This document shows positions 40,273 through 48,723 of a DNA stretch of 64,000 nucleotides, one piece after another. Under the pieces are notes generated by a model. The model was not told the DNA's origin and did not search any database. It saw only the letters and a list, made by a program, of their open reading frames with translations. Every line of letters begins with the position of its first letter. Within the stretch, counting starts at the first letter, position 1. This stretch comes from JAEUHQ01 sp964538915 (GTDB taxonomy: Bacteria > Planctomycetota > UBA1135 > UBA2386), in the NCBI GenBank assembly GCA_964538915.1, contig CAZIFB010000023.1, positions 7,032-71,031 of the forward strand. Direction: 5' to 3'. The translations under genes were made by a program, and so were the position numbers.

Positions 40273-41037
40273 ATGCGACCTTCCGAGCGACCCACGACGC
40301 CGCTCCTGCTGTCCGTCCTGGCGGCAGGGCTCTTCGCCGCCTCGGCGAGTTCGCAGACGCCTCCCGCGGCGCCGAAGGCGGTGGATCCCGCGCCGAAGGC
40401 GATCGAGCCGACACCGCAGGATCGGGCGCGCCCGGCGAACGCCACCGAGCTGTTCCGAGCGATGGCGGCGATGCGCGGCCTCGAAGCGAGGTTCGAGGAG
40501 GAGAAGCACCTGCAGCTGCTCGCCGCTCCGCTGCACAGCTCGGGTGCGCTGTACTTCCTGCGGCTCGACCCGCGCGACGCGGGGGAAGGGCGCACCGCCG
40601 GCGGCTACCTGACGCGTGTCGTCGAGAAGCCCGAGCCGTCGACCGTGCGGATCTCGCCACGGGAACTGCGTGTGCAGAACCGCGACGGCACCGAAGTCAT
40701 CGACCTCGAACGCAGCGACAAGGTGCGCACGTTCGTCTCGTCGCTCGTGCAGGTGTTCGCCGGCGACGAGGCGGCGCTGACGAAGGCGTGGTCCGTCGAG
40801 TTCGTCACCGATCCGAAGAGCGACAAGACCTGGACGCTGACGCTGTCGCCGCGCGCGGCGCCGCTCGACAAGACCGTGAAGAGCCTGCGCCTCGTCGGCG
40901 AGGGGCGCGCGATCGTCCGCGTGGAGATGCTGGAGCCGAACGGCGACCGCACCGTGACGCGCATCGTCGGCGCCGACCCCGACCGGGCCTTCGACGCCGC
41001 CGAGCAGAAGAAGCTGTTCGGCATCGAACCGCGATGA
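40273..41037 (+). CDS. LolA-like periplasmic lipid/polyene carrier (254 aa)
   Basis: Signal peptide at about residues 1-28, then an Ala/Pro-rich spacer and a LolA-like fold: MRGLEARFEEEKHLQLLAAPLHSSGALYF, TRVVEKPEPSTVRISPRELRVQ and DKTVKSLRLVGEGRAIVRVEMLE. In aryl polyene clusters (ApeL) this protein is thought to carry the lipid across the periplasm with the MMPL pump (ApeM) and the DUF3261 lipoprotein (ApeN) whose genes follow here. Start near a TACCAT box. Confidence 0.87.
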   Translation: MRPSERPTTPLLLSVLAAGLFAASASSQTPPAAPKAVDPAPKAIEPTPQDRARPANATELFRAMAAMRGLEARFEEEKHLQLLAAPLHSSGALYFLRLDPRDAGEGRTAGGYLTRVVEKPEPSTVRISPRELRVQNRDGTEVIDLERSDKVRTFVSSLVQVFAGDEAALTKAWSVEFVTDPKSDKTWTLTLSPRAAPLDKTVKSLRLVGEGRAIVRVEMLEPNGDRTVTRIVGADPDRAFDAAEQKKLFGIEPR

Positions 41038-43430
41038 CCGGCGGCGAACGGCCGCGGCTCCTGCTCGGCGCACTGGTCCTCGCCATCCTGGGCGGGTTCG
41101 TCGCGCTGCGATTGCGTGTCACGACCGACATCACGCACTTCCTGCCGCACGGCGAACGCGACTCCGACGTCGATCTCGCGCGCCGCATCGCGACCGGGCC
41201 GATGAGCCGCACGATGGTCCTGCTCGTCGACACGAACGACCGCGACGAGGCCGCCGCCGTCAGCAGGACGTTCGAGGCCGAACTGCGCGCGGAGCCGGCG
41301 GTCGCGATCGCGGCCGAGTCGATCGAGGGCGGTCCGCCGCCCGGCATCGAGGAGGCGCTGTGGTCGCTGTGGCACCCGCGACGTTTCGCGTTCCTCGCGG
41401 CGGAGACCGACGACGGGCAATCGCGGATCGGCGACGCACGCATCACCGCGGCGGTGGCCGAGCTGAAACGTCGCCTCGCTTCGCCGATGTCGGGGCTCGT
41501 CTCGCGCGTGGCGCCGAGCGATCCGTTCCTCGTGATGCCGCGACTCTTCGAACGCATGTCCGGCGGCAGCGGCGCCGGGCTCGCGATCGTCGAAGACCGC
41601 TTCGTCACGACCGACGGAACCGGAGCCGTGCTCTTCCTCACGACGCGCGCGTCGTCGTCCGACTCGACGGCGCAGCGCCCGGTGCTGCGCGGCGTGCAGG
41701 ACGCGTTCGCCCGCGTCGTGCAGAAGCACGGCCGGCACCTGCGCCTCCGGCGCAGCGGCGCGAACCGCCACGCGATCGCGGCCGAGGACTCGATGCAGGC
41801 GGACATGCAGCGTGTGTCGATCGTGTCGATCGCCGGCCTGCTGTCGCTCTACCTCCTGTTGTTCCGCTCCGTCCGCCCCGCGCTGCTGTCGCTCCCCGTC
41901 CTCGGCGCAGGCTTCCTCGCGGGCACCACCTCCTGCCTGCTCGCTTTCGGCGCGATCCACGGGCTCACGCTCGCGTTCGGCGCGTCCCTGCTCGGCGTCG
42001 CCGTCGACTACTCCCTGCACTTCTATGCGCACGAGGCGCTGTCGCCCGACCCGCGCGGCCCGCGTTCGACGCTGCGGCGGATCCAGGGCAGCCTCGTGCT
42101 GTGCACCGCGACGACGATCGTCGGCTTCGTCGCGCTGCTCGGCTCGACGTTCCCCGGCCTGCGCGAACTGGCTCTCTTCGCGGCCACCGGCCTCGCGGCC
42201 TCGCTCGGCGCAACGTGGCTGATCCTGCCGGCCCTCACCCGCGGCGTCCGCGTCACCCGCGTGAGCCGTATCCTCACCGGCGGCCTCGCTGCACTCGAAG
42301 ACCGCCGCACGCGATCGCGGCTCTGGCTCGTGCTCCCGGCGATCGCGATCCTCGTCGCGACCGCTGTCGGCCTGCCGCGTGCGTCGTGGGACGACAGCGT
42401 GCAGAGCCTGAACCGCGTCGATGCGACCTTGAAGGCCGAAGACGACGCCGTGCACGCACGGGTCGCGCGCTTCGAGCAGCGGCGCGTGCTGGTCACCGAG
42501 GGCGCAGACGAGAACGCAGCGCTCACGAACTACCGCACCGTGGCGACGGCGCTCGCTGCCGCGAAGGACCGGACCGCGATCGCCGACTTCGGCAACATGG
42601 CAGCGCTGCTGCCGAGCCCCGATCTGCAGGCACGGGTCGACGCGGCGGTGCGCGGCGACGCGACGCTGTGGCCGCGCCTTCGCGACGCACTCGTCGCGGC
42701 AGGCTTCAAGACGGAGGCTTTCGCCCCGTTCGTGGAGGACCTCGGCAAGCCGGCGCCCGCGCCGCTGTTGCCCCGCGATCTCGACGGCACGCCGCTGCAA
42801 TCGCTCGTGCGGCCGTTCCGCCTCGACCTGCCCGACGGCACGGCGTGGCTCTCGTTCGTGCAGCGTGCAGAGCCGGAAGCGTTCGCGGCCGCCGGAGCGC
42901 TCGGCCCGCAGGCCCTCGGCGAACACACCCGCGTCATCGACATCGAAGCGACCCTGGCCGGCGCTCTCGCACGCTACCGGGGCAGCATGGTCGAACTGCT
43001 GCTGCTCGGCACGCTGGCGGTCGTGGTGCTCGTGGCGGCGAAACAGCGGCGCCTGCGCCCGACCCTGCTCGCCTGCGCCCCTCCACTGCTCGCCGCGGCC
43101 GGTACGGTCGGCGTGCTCACGCTGGCGGGGGTGCCGATGAACCTGATGAGCCTGATGGCCCTCCTCATGGTCGTCAGCATGGGCGACGACTACGGCATCT
43201 TCCTCGTCGACGACGCCGACGCCGAGTCGCGCGACGCGACCCACCTGTCGGTGATCTCGTCCGCGATGTCGACGATCTTCGGCTTCGGCCTGCTCGCGAT
43301 GTCGGACCAGCCTGCGCTCCGTTCGATCGGTCTCGTCTCGATGGTCGGCGTCGTACTCAGCGTGGTCCTGGCGCTCGCGACCGGCGCGCTGTTCTTGCCG
43401 GTCCGCCACGGTGCTTCGCCGGCCCGTTGA
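41034..43430 (+). CDS. MMPL/RND-family exporter of the polyene cluster (798 aa)
   Basis: Twelve predicted membrane segments in two halves with large periplasmic loops between segments 1-2 and 7-8, as in MmpL/HpnN-like exporters. The second and eighth half carry VAVDYSLHFYAHE and VSMGDDYGIFLVDDADA, the usual charged motifs. Predicted to move the finished aryl polyene lipid to the outer membrane using the proton gradient. Overlaps the LolA-like gene by 4 bp (ATGA). Confidence 0.92.
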   Translation: MTGGERPRLLLGALVLAILGGFVALRLRVTTDITHFLPHGERDSDVDLARRIATGPMSRTMVLLVDTNDRDEAAAVSRTFEAELRAEPAVAIAAESIEGGPPPGIEEALWSLWHPRRFAFLAAETDDGQSRIGDARITAAVAELKRRLASPMSGLVSRVAPSDPFLVMPRLFERMSGGSGAGLAIVEDRFVTTDGTGAVLFLTTRASSSDSTAQRPVLRGVQDAFARVVQKHGRHLRLRRSGANRHAIAAEDSMQADMQRVSIVSIAGLLSLYLLLFRSVRPALLSLPVLGAGFLAGTTSCLLAFGAIHGLTLAFGASLLGVAVDYSLHFYAHEALSPDPRGPRSTLRRIQGSLVLCTATTIVGFVALLGSTFPGLRELALFAATGLAASLGATWLILPALTRGVRVTRVSRILTGGLAALEDRRTRSRLWLVLPAIAILVATAVGLPRASWDDSVQSLNRVDATLKAEDDAVHARVARFEQRRVLVTEGADENAALTNYRTVATALAAAKDRTAIADFGNMAALLPSPDLQARVDAAVRGDATLWPRLRDALVAAGFKTEAFAPFVEDLGKPAPAPLLPRDLDGTPLQSLVRPFRLDLPDGTAWLSFVQRAEPEAFAAAGALGPQALGEHTRVIDIEATLAGALARYRGSMVELLLLGTLAVVVLVAAKQRRLRPTLLACAPPLLAAAGTVGVLTLAGVPMNLMSLMALLMVVSMGDDYGIFLVDDADAESRDATHLSVISSAMSTIFGFGLLAMSDQPALRSIGLVSMVGVVLSVVLALATGALFLPVRHGASPAR

Positions 43431-43491
43431 CCTCGGGCCGAATCCTGCGCTGGCGCTGCACCGACCGGCGCCGCTGCGTATCGTGCGCGCC

Positions 43492-44148
43492 GTGCGTCCC
43501 GCCCGCTGCTTGCCGCTCCTCGCCGTCGCCGTCGCCGCTGCCGCGTGCACGACGACGCGGCGCACGCCGTTCGACGAGATGGAGTATCCGGGCGAATTGC
43601 TGCCCGCGCAGGCGGTGCCCGGCGACGTGGTCTGGCAACAACGCGTCACGGCGACCTGGGGACTGGCCGGCGGGGAACCGGGCGAACGCGGCTTCGACGC
43701 GGCGATCCAGAAGCAGGGAGACGTGCTGACGGTGCTCGGCCTGTCGCCGATGGGTTCGGTCGGCTTCGCGATGATCCTGCGCGGGACGACGGTCGAGGTG
43801 CAGAACCACGCCGACCAGGAGCTGCCGTTCCCCGCGCGATTCGTGCTGCTCGACGTGCAACGCACCTTCTACCCGTGGCTCGGCGCACCGCTGGCGAACG
43901 GGCAGCGCACCGGCGTCGTCGGCGTCGAGGAAGTCACCGAGCGATGGGCGAACGGTCGCCTGCTCCATCGCACGTTCACCCGCCGCGACGGCAAACCCGC
44001 GGGCACGATCGCGGTGACGTACGACTGGCGCGACGACGACGCACGCGACCGGCTCGCGCCCTCGCGCACCGTGCTCGACAACGGCTGGTTCGGTTACCGC
44101 CTCGCGGTCGACACGCACCGAGAGACGAAGCTCGGTCCGTCCCGCTGA
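43492..44148 (+). CDS. DUF3261-type lipoprotein of the polyene cluster (218 aa)
   Basis: Signal peptide ending in a lipobox AAAC; mature part QRVTATWGLAGGEPGERGFDAAI, LTVLGLSPMGSVGFAMI and the Trp-Leu end of FYPWL fit DUF3261 (ApeN-like), a beta-rich outer-membrane lipoprotein. It probably accepts the polyene from the LolA-like carrier. I chose the GTG at 43492 so that the hydrophobic core begins correctly; GTG at 43483 is nearly as good and a GTG at 43411 would overlap the pump. The stop overlaps the next ATG by one nt (TGATG). Confidence 0.82.
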   Translation: MRPARCLPLLAVAVAAAACTTTRRTPFDEMEYPGELLPAQAVPGDVVWQQRVTATWGLAGGEPGERGFDAAIQKQGDVLTVLGLSPMGSVGFAMILRGTTVEVQNHADQELPFPARFVLLDVQRTFYPWLGAPLANGQRTGVVGVEEVTERWANGRLLHRTFTRRDGKPAGTIAVTYDWRDDDARDRLAPSRTVLDNGWFGYRLAVDTHRETKLGPSR

Positions 44149-45266
44149 TGGCCATCCGCGTCCACGTCGCCGGCCGCGGCGCGATCACCGGCTTCGGCCC
44201 GGGCCACCGCCGGTTCGTCGACGCGATCTTCGCCGGCGAGACGGCGATCCGGACGCGCGCGCGCACTGCTGCGTTCGCGGTCCCGACGAACGTCGCGGCC
44301 GAAGTGCCCGGCGATGCACTGCCGCCGGGCCTCGCCGGGCGCGACCACGCCTTCTGGTTCGCGATCACCGCCGCCCACGAAGCGCTCACCGAAGCGCGCG
44401 AACCGCCGCACGACCGCACGATGCTCGTGCTCGCGTCGACGAAGGGCGACCTGTCTGGCGTCGACGGCGCCGGCGACGGCCTCGGGCAGCCGTGGCGGCT
44501 CGGGGCGCGGCTCGCGCACGAACTCGGCATCGGTGGCGACGTGGTGAACGTGTCGTGCGCGTGCGCGTCCGGCCTCGTGGCGCTCGCCACGGCCGCACGC
44601 CGGATCGCGGCCGGCGAAGCCGAGCGCGCCCTCGTCGTCGGCGTCGACGCGCTGCACGCGTTCGTGATGGCCGGATTCGGTTCACTCAACGCCCTCGACC
44701 GCGAACCCTGCCGGCCGTTCGATCGAGCGCGCCGCGGAGTGACCCTCGGCGAGGGTGCGGGCGCGATCCTGTTGTCGCGCCATGCGCACGAGTCGATCGG
44801 CGCCGCCATCGTCGGACACGGCGGCGCCAACGACGCGTGCCACGTCACCGGCCCCGACCGCCAGGGCGCGGGCATCGCTCTCGCCGCCGCGCGTGCGCTC
44901 GCGAACGCGGGGCTCACGACACACGACGTCGACGTGCTGCACCTGCACGGCACCGCGACCGAGGCGAACGACGCGACCGAGGCGACGGGCCTCGCGCGCC
45001 TGTTCGGTGGCCGCACGCCGCCGGCCTTCGGGACGAAGGCGCAGACCGGTCACACGCTCGGCGCAGCGGGCGTTCTCGAGGCCATCGCCGCCATCGAGTC
45101 GCTGCAACGCGGCGAAGCGGCCGCGAACGTCGCACTCGCAGACCCGGACGTCGACGCGGGTCTCGACCTCGTCCGCGCGCCGCATCGCCTGCCGCGGGCG
45201 AAGACCGCGCTCAAGGTCGCGAGCGGGTTCGGCGGCGTGCAGGCCGCGGTGGTGCTCCAGTCATGA
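44148..45266 (+). CDS. Beta-ketoacyl-ACP synthase of pigment locus 2 (372 aa)
   Basis: Ketosynthase with intact triad: NVSCACASG (Cys), LHLHGTATEAND and FGTKAQTGHTLGAAG. The short length and the VAGRGAITGFGPG start fit the KS of aryl polyene systems (ApeR/ApeO type). Its stop overlaps the start of a Cys-less partner (ATGA), a second KS/CLF pair parallel to that in locus 1. One pair may initiate and the other extend the chain; this is inference. Confidence 0.9.
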   Translation: MAIRVHVAGRGAITGFGPGHRRFVDAIFAGETAIRTRARTAAFAVPTNVAAEVPGDALPPGLAGRDHAFWFAITAAHEALTEAREPPHDRTMLVLASTKGDLSGVDGAGDGLGQPWRLGARLAHELGIGGDVVNVSCACASGLVALATAARRIAAGEAERALVVGVDALHAFVMAGFGSLNALDREPCRPFDRARRGVTLGEGAGAILLSRHAHESIGAAIVGHGGANDACHVTGPDRQGAGIALAAARALANAGLTTHDVDVLHLHGTATEANDATEATGLARLFGGRTPPAFGTKAQTGHTLGAAGVLEAIAAIESLQRGEAAANVALADPDVDAGLDLVRAPHRLPRAKTALKVASGFGGVQAAVVLQS

Positions 45267-45916
45267 CGCCTCCCGTCGTCGTGGCCGCCGTCGGCGTCGT
45301 CGACGAGATCGGCATCGCGGGGAGCAGCGGTGTGCGCGTGTCCTGGGGCGATCTCGGCATCGCCGCACCCGGCGACGGCCGCACGTTCCGCGCCGCCTTC
45401 GGTCGCAGTGACGAGACGTTCCGCCGGCTCGACGTTGCGTCCCGCACGCTCGTGCTCGCGTGCGAAGCGCTCGCGCTGCCGGCCGTGCTGGCGCCTGACC
45501 GACGCGACGAGACGGCACTGGTCGTCGAGACGACGGCCGGTTGCCTCGACGCGGATCTGCAGTTCGCCGCGAGCCTCGCCGCGGCGATGCACGACGCGCC
45601 GATCTTCCCGTACACGTTGCCGAGCACGTGCCTCGGGGAAGTGGCGCTGCGGCACGGCCTGCGCGGCATCAGCACCTGCCTGTCGGTCGCACCAGCCTCC
45701 CGCGGGGCGGCGCTCGCCGAGGCGACCCGCCTCCTGACGAACGACGAGGCGCCCGCGGTCGTCGTCGCGAGCGTCGACGTGCTCGTCCGTCCGGATGCGC
45801 CGGCCCCGCGCGAGTGCCGGGCCGTGGCCGCGCTGCTGACGACCTCGGCGTCGGGATCGCGCGCCGTGGCGATCGCGCCGCTCGCCTGGTCGTCGCTGCT
45901 CGAAGCCGCGCGCTGA
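45263..45916 (+). CDS. Ketosynthase-like partner without active-site Cys (217 aa)
   Basis: N-terminal ketosynthase-like domain (LVVETTAGCLDADLQFAASL, YTLPSTCLGEVALRHGL). Aligning with its neighbour, the nucleophile position SCACASG becomes SVAPASRG, i.e. Cys to Pro; the second-half His motifs are absent. Catalytically dead, presumed chain-length factor or partner. Last gene of locus 2; the rhamnosidase gene converges 14 bp away. Confidence 0.8.
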   Translation: MTPPVVVAAVGVVDEIGIAGSSGVRVSWGDLGIAAPGDGRTFRAAFGRSDETFRRLDVASRTLVLACEALALPAVLAPDRRDETALVVETTAGCLDADLQFAASLAAAMHDAPIFPYTLPSTCLGEVALRHGLRGISTCLSVAPASRGAALAEATRLLTNDEAPAVVVASVDVLVRPDAPAPRECRAVAALLTTSASGSRAVAIAPLAWSSLLEAAR

Positions 45917-45930
45917 TCGGCGCGGCGGCG

Positions 45931-48723
45931 TCAGCGCACTTCGAAGTGGTACGACCCGCCGCCGACCTGCACCTCGCAACCGCTCGCGTCGACGCCGACG
46001 ACGTGCACGGCGCCGGCGGGCGGGCGGACGCGCCCGCGATCGACGAGCAGGTCGCCGCTCTCGGTCACCGACGCGTCGGGCCGCCCGAGCATCGGCACGA
46101 CGATCGTCGCGTTCGTGTTCGCGGGAACGTCGACGTCGAGCGCCACCGTCGCTCCGCTTCGCCGCCACGACACACCGATGCGTCCGCGCACCGAGTCGAA
46201 GTGGCCGCGCGCCCACGTGAGATCGCCGACGACGGACGGCTTCACGACGATGTCGCGCCAGGCCACCGAACCCGGCGCCTGACGGATGCCGAGCAGCGAG
46301 CGACGGAACCAGGCGCTCACCGCGGAGTACATCGCGTGGTTGCGCGACCATCCGTCGATGCGACTCCAGTGCTCCCACAGCGTCGTGGCCCCCTGGTCGA
46401 GCATGTAGCCGTACCCGGGGAACTCGCGGGAACGCACCATGCCGAGCACGAGGTCGTCGCGCCCGGCGTCGCTCAGCACTTCGAACATGTCGCCCGTCGC
46501 GAACATGCCCGTCGACAGGCGGCCGTGTTTCGCCTGGATCTCGTCGAGAAGCACGCCGAACGCCTTCTCGCGCAGTTCGGGCGGAACGAGCCCGTGGCGC
46601 AGCGACGTCGCCTGGCTCGTCTGCGTACGCACGAACACCTGCCCGGTCGCCGGCTCCACCTGGCGCGCGAACGCGGCTTCGATCGCGCGCGCGAGCGCCT
46701 CGAACTCACGCACGTCGTCGGCCCGGCCGAGCACGTTCGCGAGGTCGACGAGGATCGAGACCATGCGGTGGTACGCGACGGTCGCCATCAACGGCGAGGG
46801 GTTGAAGCCGATGTTGCCGTGATCGCCGAAGCACGCGACCGCGAGATTCTCGGGGGAGCGATCGCGGCAGAAGCTCACGAGCCGCCGCACCGTCTCGTAC
46901 TGCTCTTCGACGAGCCGTCGGTCGCCGTACTCGGTCCAAGCACGGTGCACGAGGTACGGATGCGCGAGCATCCAGCCGAGCGGTCCGGTGTCCGGCGTGA
47001 GACCGCTCTCGTTGACGCCGACATCCGGCGCACATTCGGGCAGGCCGCCGTCGGGCCGCGCGTCGCGCGCGAAGTCCTCGACCGCCTTCCGGTGCATCGT
47101 CGCCATGTCGAAGACGGCCTGGTACGCGGTGGCCGAGGCGACCATGTCGCCGCCGTAGCCGAAGCGCTCGCGCGCCGGGCAGTCGGACAGCACCGACGAC
47201 GCATTGCTGAGCAGCGTCCGCACGACGACTTCGTCGATGCGGTTGCACAGTGGATCGGAGCACTCGAACGAGGAGACGCGCCGCAGGTCCGCATGCCAGA
47301 CGAGACCCTCGATGTCGCCCGCGGCGAGAGCGTCGGGCAGACCGGTGACCTCGACGTAGCGGAAGCCGTGGCACGTGAAGCGCGGCTCGAACACTTCGCG
47401 GCCGCCGCCGCGGCAGACGTACGTGTCCTCCTGCAGAGCAACGGGAGGCGCGCCGGGACCGCCCTTGCCGGGTTCGTTCACCTGCGCCGCGACCGTCGAG
47501 GTCGGATCGATCGTGCCGTCGGGCCGCAGCTCTTCGGCGTAACGCAGCACGACCGCCGTGCCGGCCGGTGCCGTCACCGCGAGCCGAACCGCGCCGGCGA
47601 AGTTCTCGCCGAAGTCGACGACCTGCATGCCAGGCAGCGGGCTGGTCACCGCGACCGCTTGCACCGTTCGTGACTGCCGCACGGGCGGGATCGGCAGGCA
47701 GCGCAGTTCGCCGCCAGGCGCCGCGACGACGTCGGCCCGCCGCCACGCGCGGTCGTCGAAGCCGGGGTCGTCCCATCCGTCGGGCCACGCCGCTGCAGCG
47801 AAGCGTTCGCCGAGATAGACGTTGTCGCGCAGCACGGGGCCCGGCGCCGTCCGCCACGAACGATCCGACACGACACGCACGATCCGTCCGTCGCGCTGCA
47901 CGACCTCGAGCACGCACCACAGCTTCGGCTGCCCGCACGCGAGCGTCGTGCGCAGGTCGAGACGCCCCCACAGCCTCAGCGGCAGCGGGTCGTACCAGCC
48001 GCGGCCGAGCATGACGCCCAGAGCGTTCTCGCCGTCGTGCACGAACGACGTCACGTCGTGGACGACGTACGGAACGACGGTCGAGTAGCGGGTCCACGCC
48101 GGCTGGAGGAGTTCGTCGCCGACGCGCCGGCCGTTCAACCGCGCCTCGTGGAAGCCGAGACCGCAGACGTATAGGCGGGCGCGCAGCGGCTCACCGTCGA
48201 TGCGGAACGTGCGGCGGAGCAGCGGTGCGGGCCGGTCGCGGTAGTGGTCCTCGGCGCGCGTCGGAGCCTCCTGACCGTCGCCTATCCAGAGCGCGGCTCG
48301 ATCGTTGGAGCGAAGGAGTCCGGTCTCGAACCACGTCGGCGTCGCGGACGCCGATTCCGCGCCCTCGGCGTTCCACGTGCGCACCGTCCACCAGTAGCGC
48401 GTGGCGCTCGCGAGCCGCGGCCCGCCCCACACGACGTGCAGGCTCTCGTCGCTCCCGACGCGGCCGGAGTCCCACACGTCGGGCTTCTCGTCGGCGAGCA
48501 GAGCAGGCGCGGTGGCCACCAGGATCCGGAACGCCGTCTGGCGGGCGCTGCGCGCCGCATCGACGAACCGCCACGACAGCCGCGGGTTCTCGACGTCGAC
48601 GCCCAGCGGGGTCGAGACGTACTCGCAGCGCAGGTCGGTCGGCGGTTCGCCGAGCGACGAACTCCAGGGGAACGAGCACGCCGCAGCCAGCACGGCGAAC
48701 GGCAGGAGCGACGACTTCCTCAT
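45931..48723 (-). CDS. GH78 alpha-L-rhamnosidase-like lipoprotein (930 aa)
   Basis: Lipobox LAAAC at about residue 16. Domain order of bacterial GH78: Fn3-like N-terminus (PRLSWRFVDAARSARQTAFRILVA), two beta-sandwich domains including YVCGLGFHEARLNGRRVGDELLQPAWT, then the (alpha/alpha)6 barrel with the active-site DCPARERFGYGGD (acidic residues that act as acid/base) and DQGATTLWEHWSRIDG, and a C-terminal beta domain. It removes L-rhamnose or a similar deoxy sugar from glycans or glycosides. Last gene of the four-gene operon; its ATG at 48723 overlaps the SAHH-like stop (ATGA). Confidence 0.9.
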   Translation of the reverse strand: MRKSSLLPFAVLAAACSFPWSSSLGEPPTDLRCEYVSTPLGVDVENPRLSWRFVDAARSARQTAFRILVATAPALLADEKPDVWDSGRVGSDESLHVVWGGPRLASATRYWWTVRTWNAEGAESASATPTWFETGLLRSNDRAALWIGDGQEAPTRAEDHYRDRPAPLLRRTFRIDGEPLRARLYVCGLGFHEARLNGRRVGDELLQPAWTRYSTVVPYVVHDVTSFVHDGENALGVMLGRGWYDPLPLRLWGRLDLRTTLACGQPKLWCVLEVVQRDGRIVRVVSDRSWRTAPGPVLRDNVYLGERFAAAAWPDGWDDPGFDDRAWRRADVVAAPGGELRCLPIPPVRQSRTVQAVAVTSPLPGMQVVDFGENFAGAVRLAVTAPAGTAVVLRYAEELRPDGTIDPTSTVAAQVNEPGKGGPGAPPVALQEDTYVCRGGGREVFEPRFTCHGFRYVEVTGLPDALAAGDIEGLVWHADLRRVSSFECSDPLCNRIDEVVVRTLLSNASSVLSDCPARERFGYGGDMVASATAYQAVFDMATMHRKAVEDFARDARPDGGLPECAPDVGVNESGLTPDTGPLGWMLAHPYLVHRAWTEYGDRRLVEEQYETVRRLVSFCRDRSPENLAVACFGDHGNIGFNPSPLMATVAYHRMVSILVDLANVLGRADDVREFEALARAIEAAFARQVEPATGQVFVRTQTSQATSLRHGLVPPELREKAFGVLLDEIQAKHGRLSTGMFATGDMFEVLSDAGRDDLVLGMVRSREFPGYGYMLDQGATTLWEHWSRIDGWSRNHAMYSAVSAWFRRSLLGIRQAPGSVAWRDIVVKPSVVGDLTWARGHFDSVRGRIGVSWRRSGATVALDVDVPANTNATIVVPMLGRPDASVTESGDLLVDRGRVRPPAGAVHVVGVDASGCEVQVGGGSYHFEVR

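Noticed and set aside
40605..43865. Minus-strand open frame of 1086 codons
   Set aside because: Antisense to the LolA, MMPL and DUF3261 genes, with Arg/Glu/Gln-rich low-complexity product.
34036..45916. Second acyl carrier protein, phosphopantetheinyl transferase or ammonia-lyase for the pigment pathway
   Set aside because: Searched for by motif (DSL/DSI serine box, PPTase and MIO-type motifs) in both loci; none found in this window.
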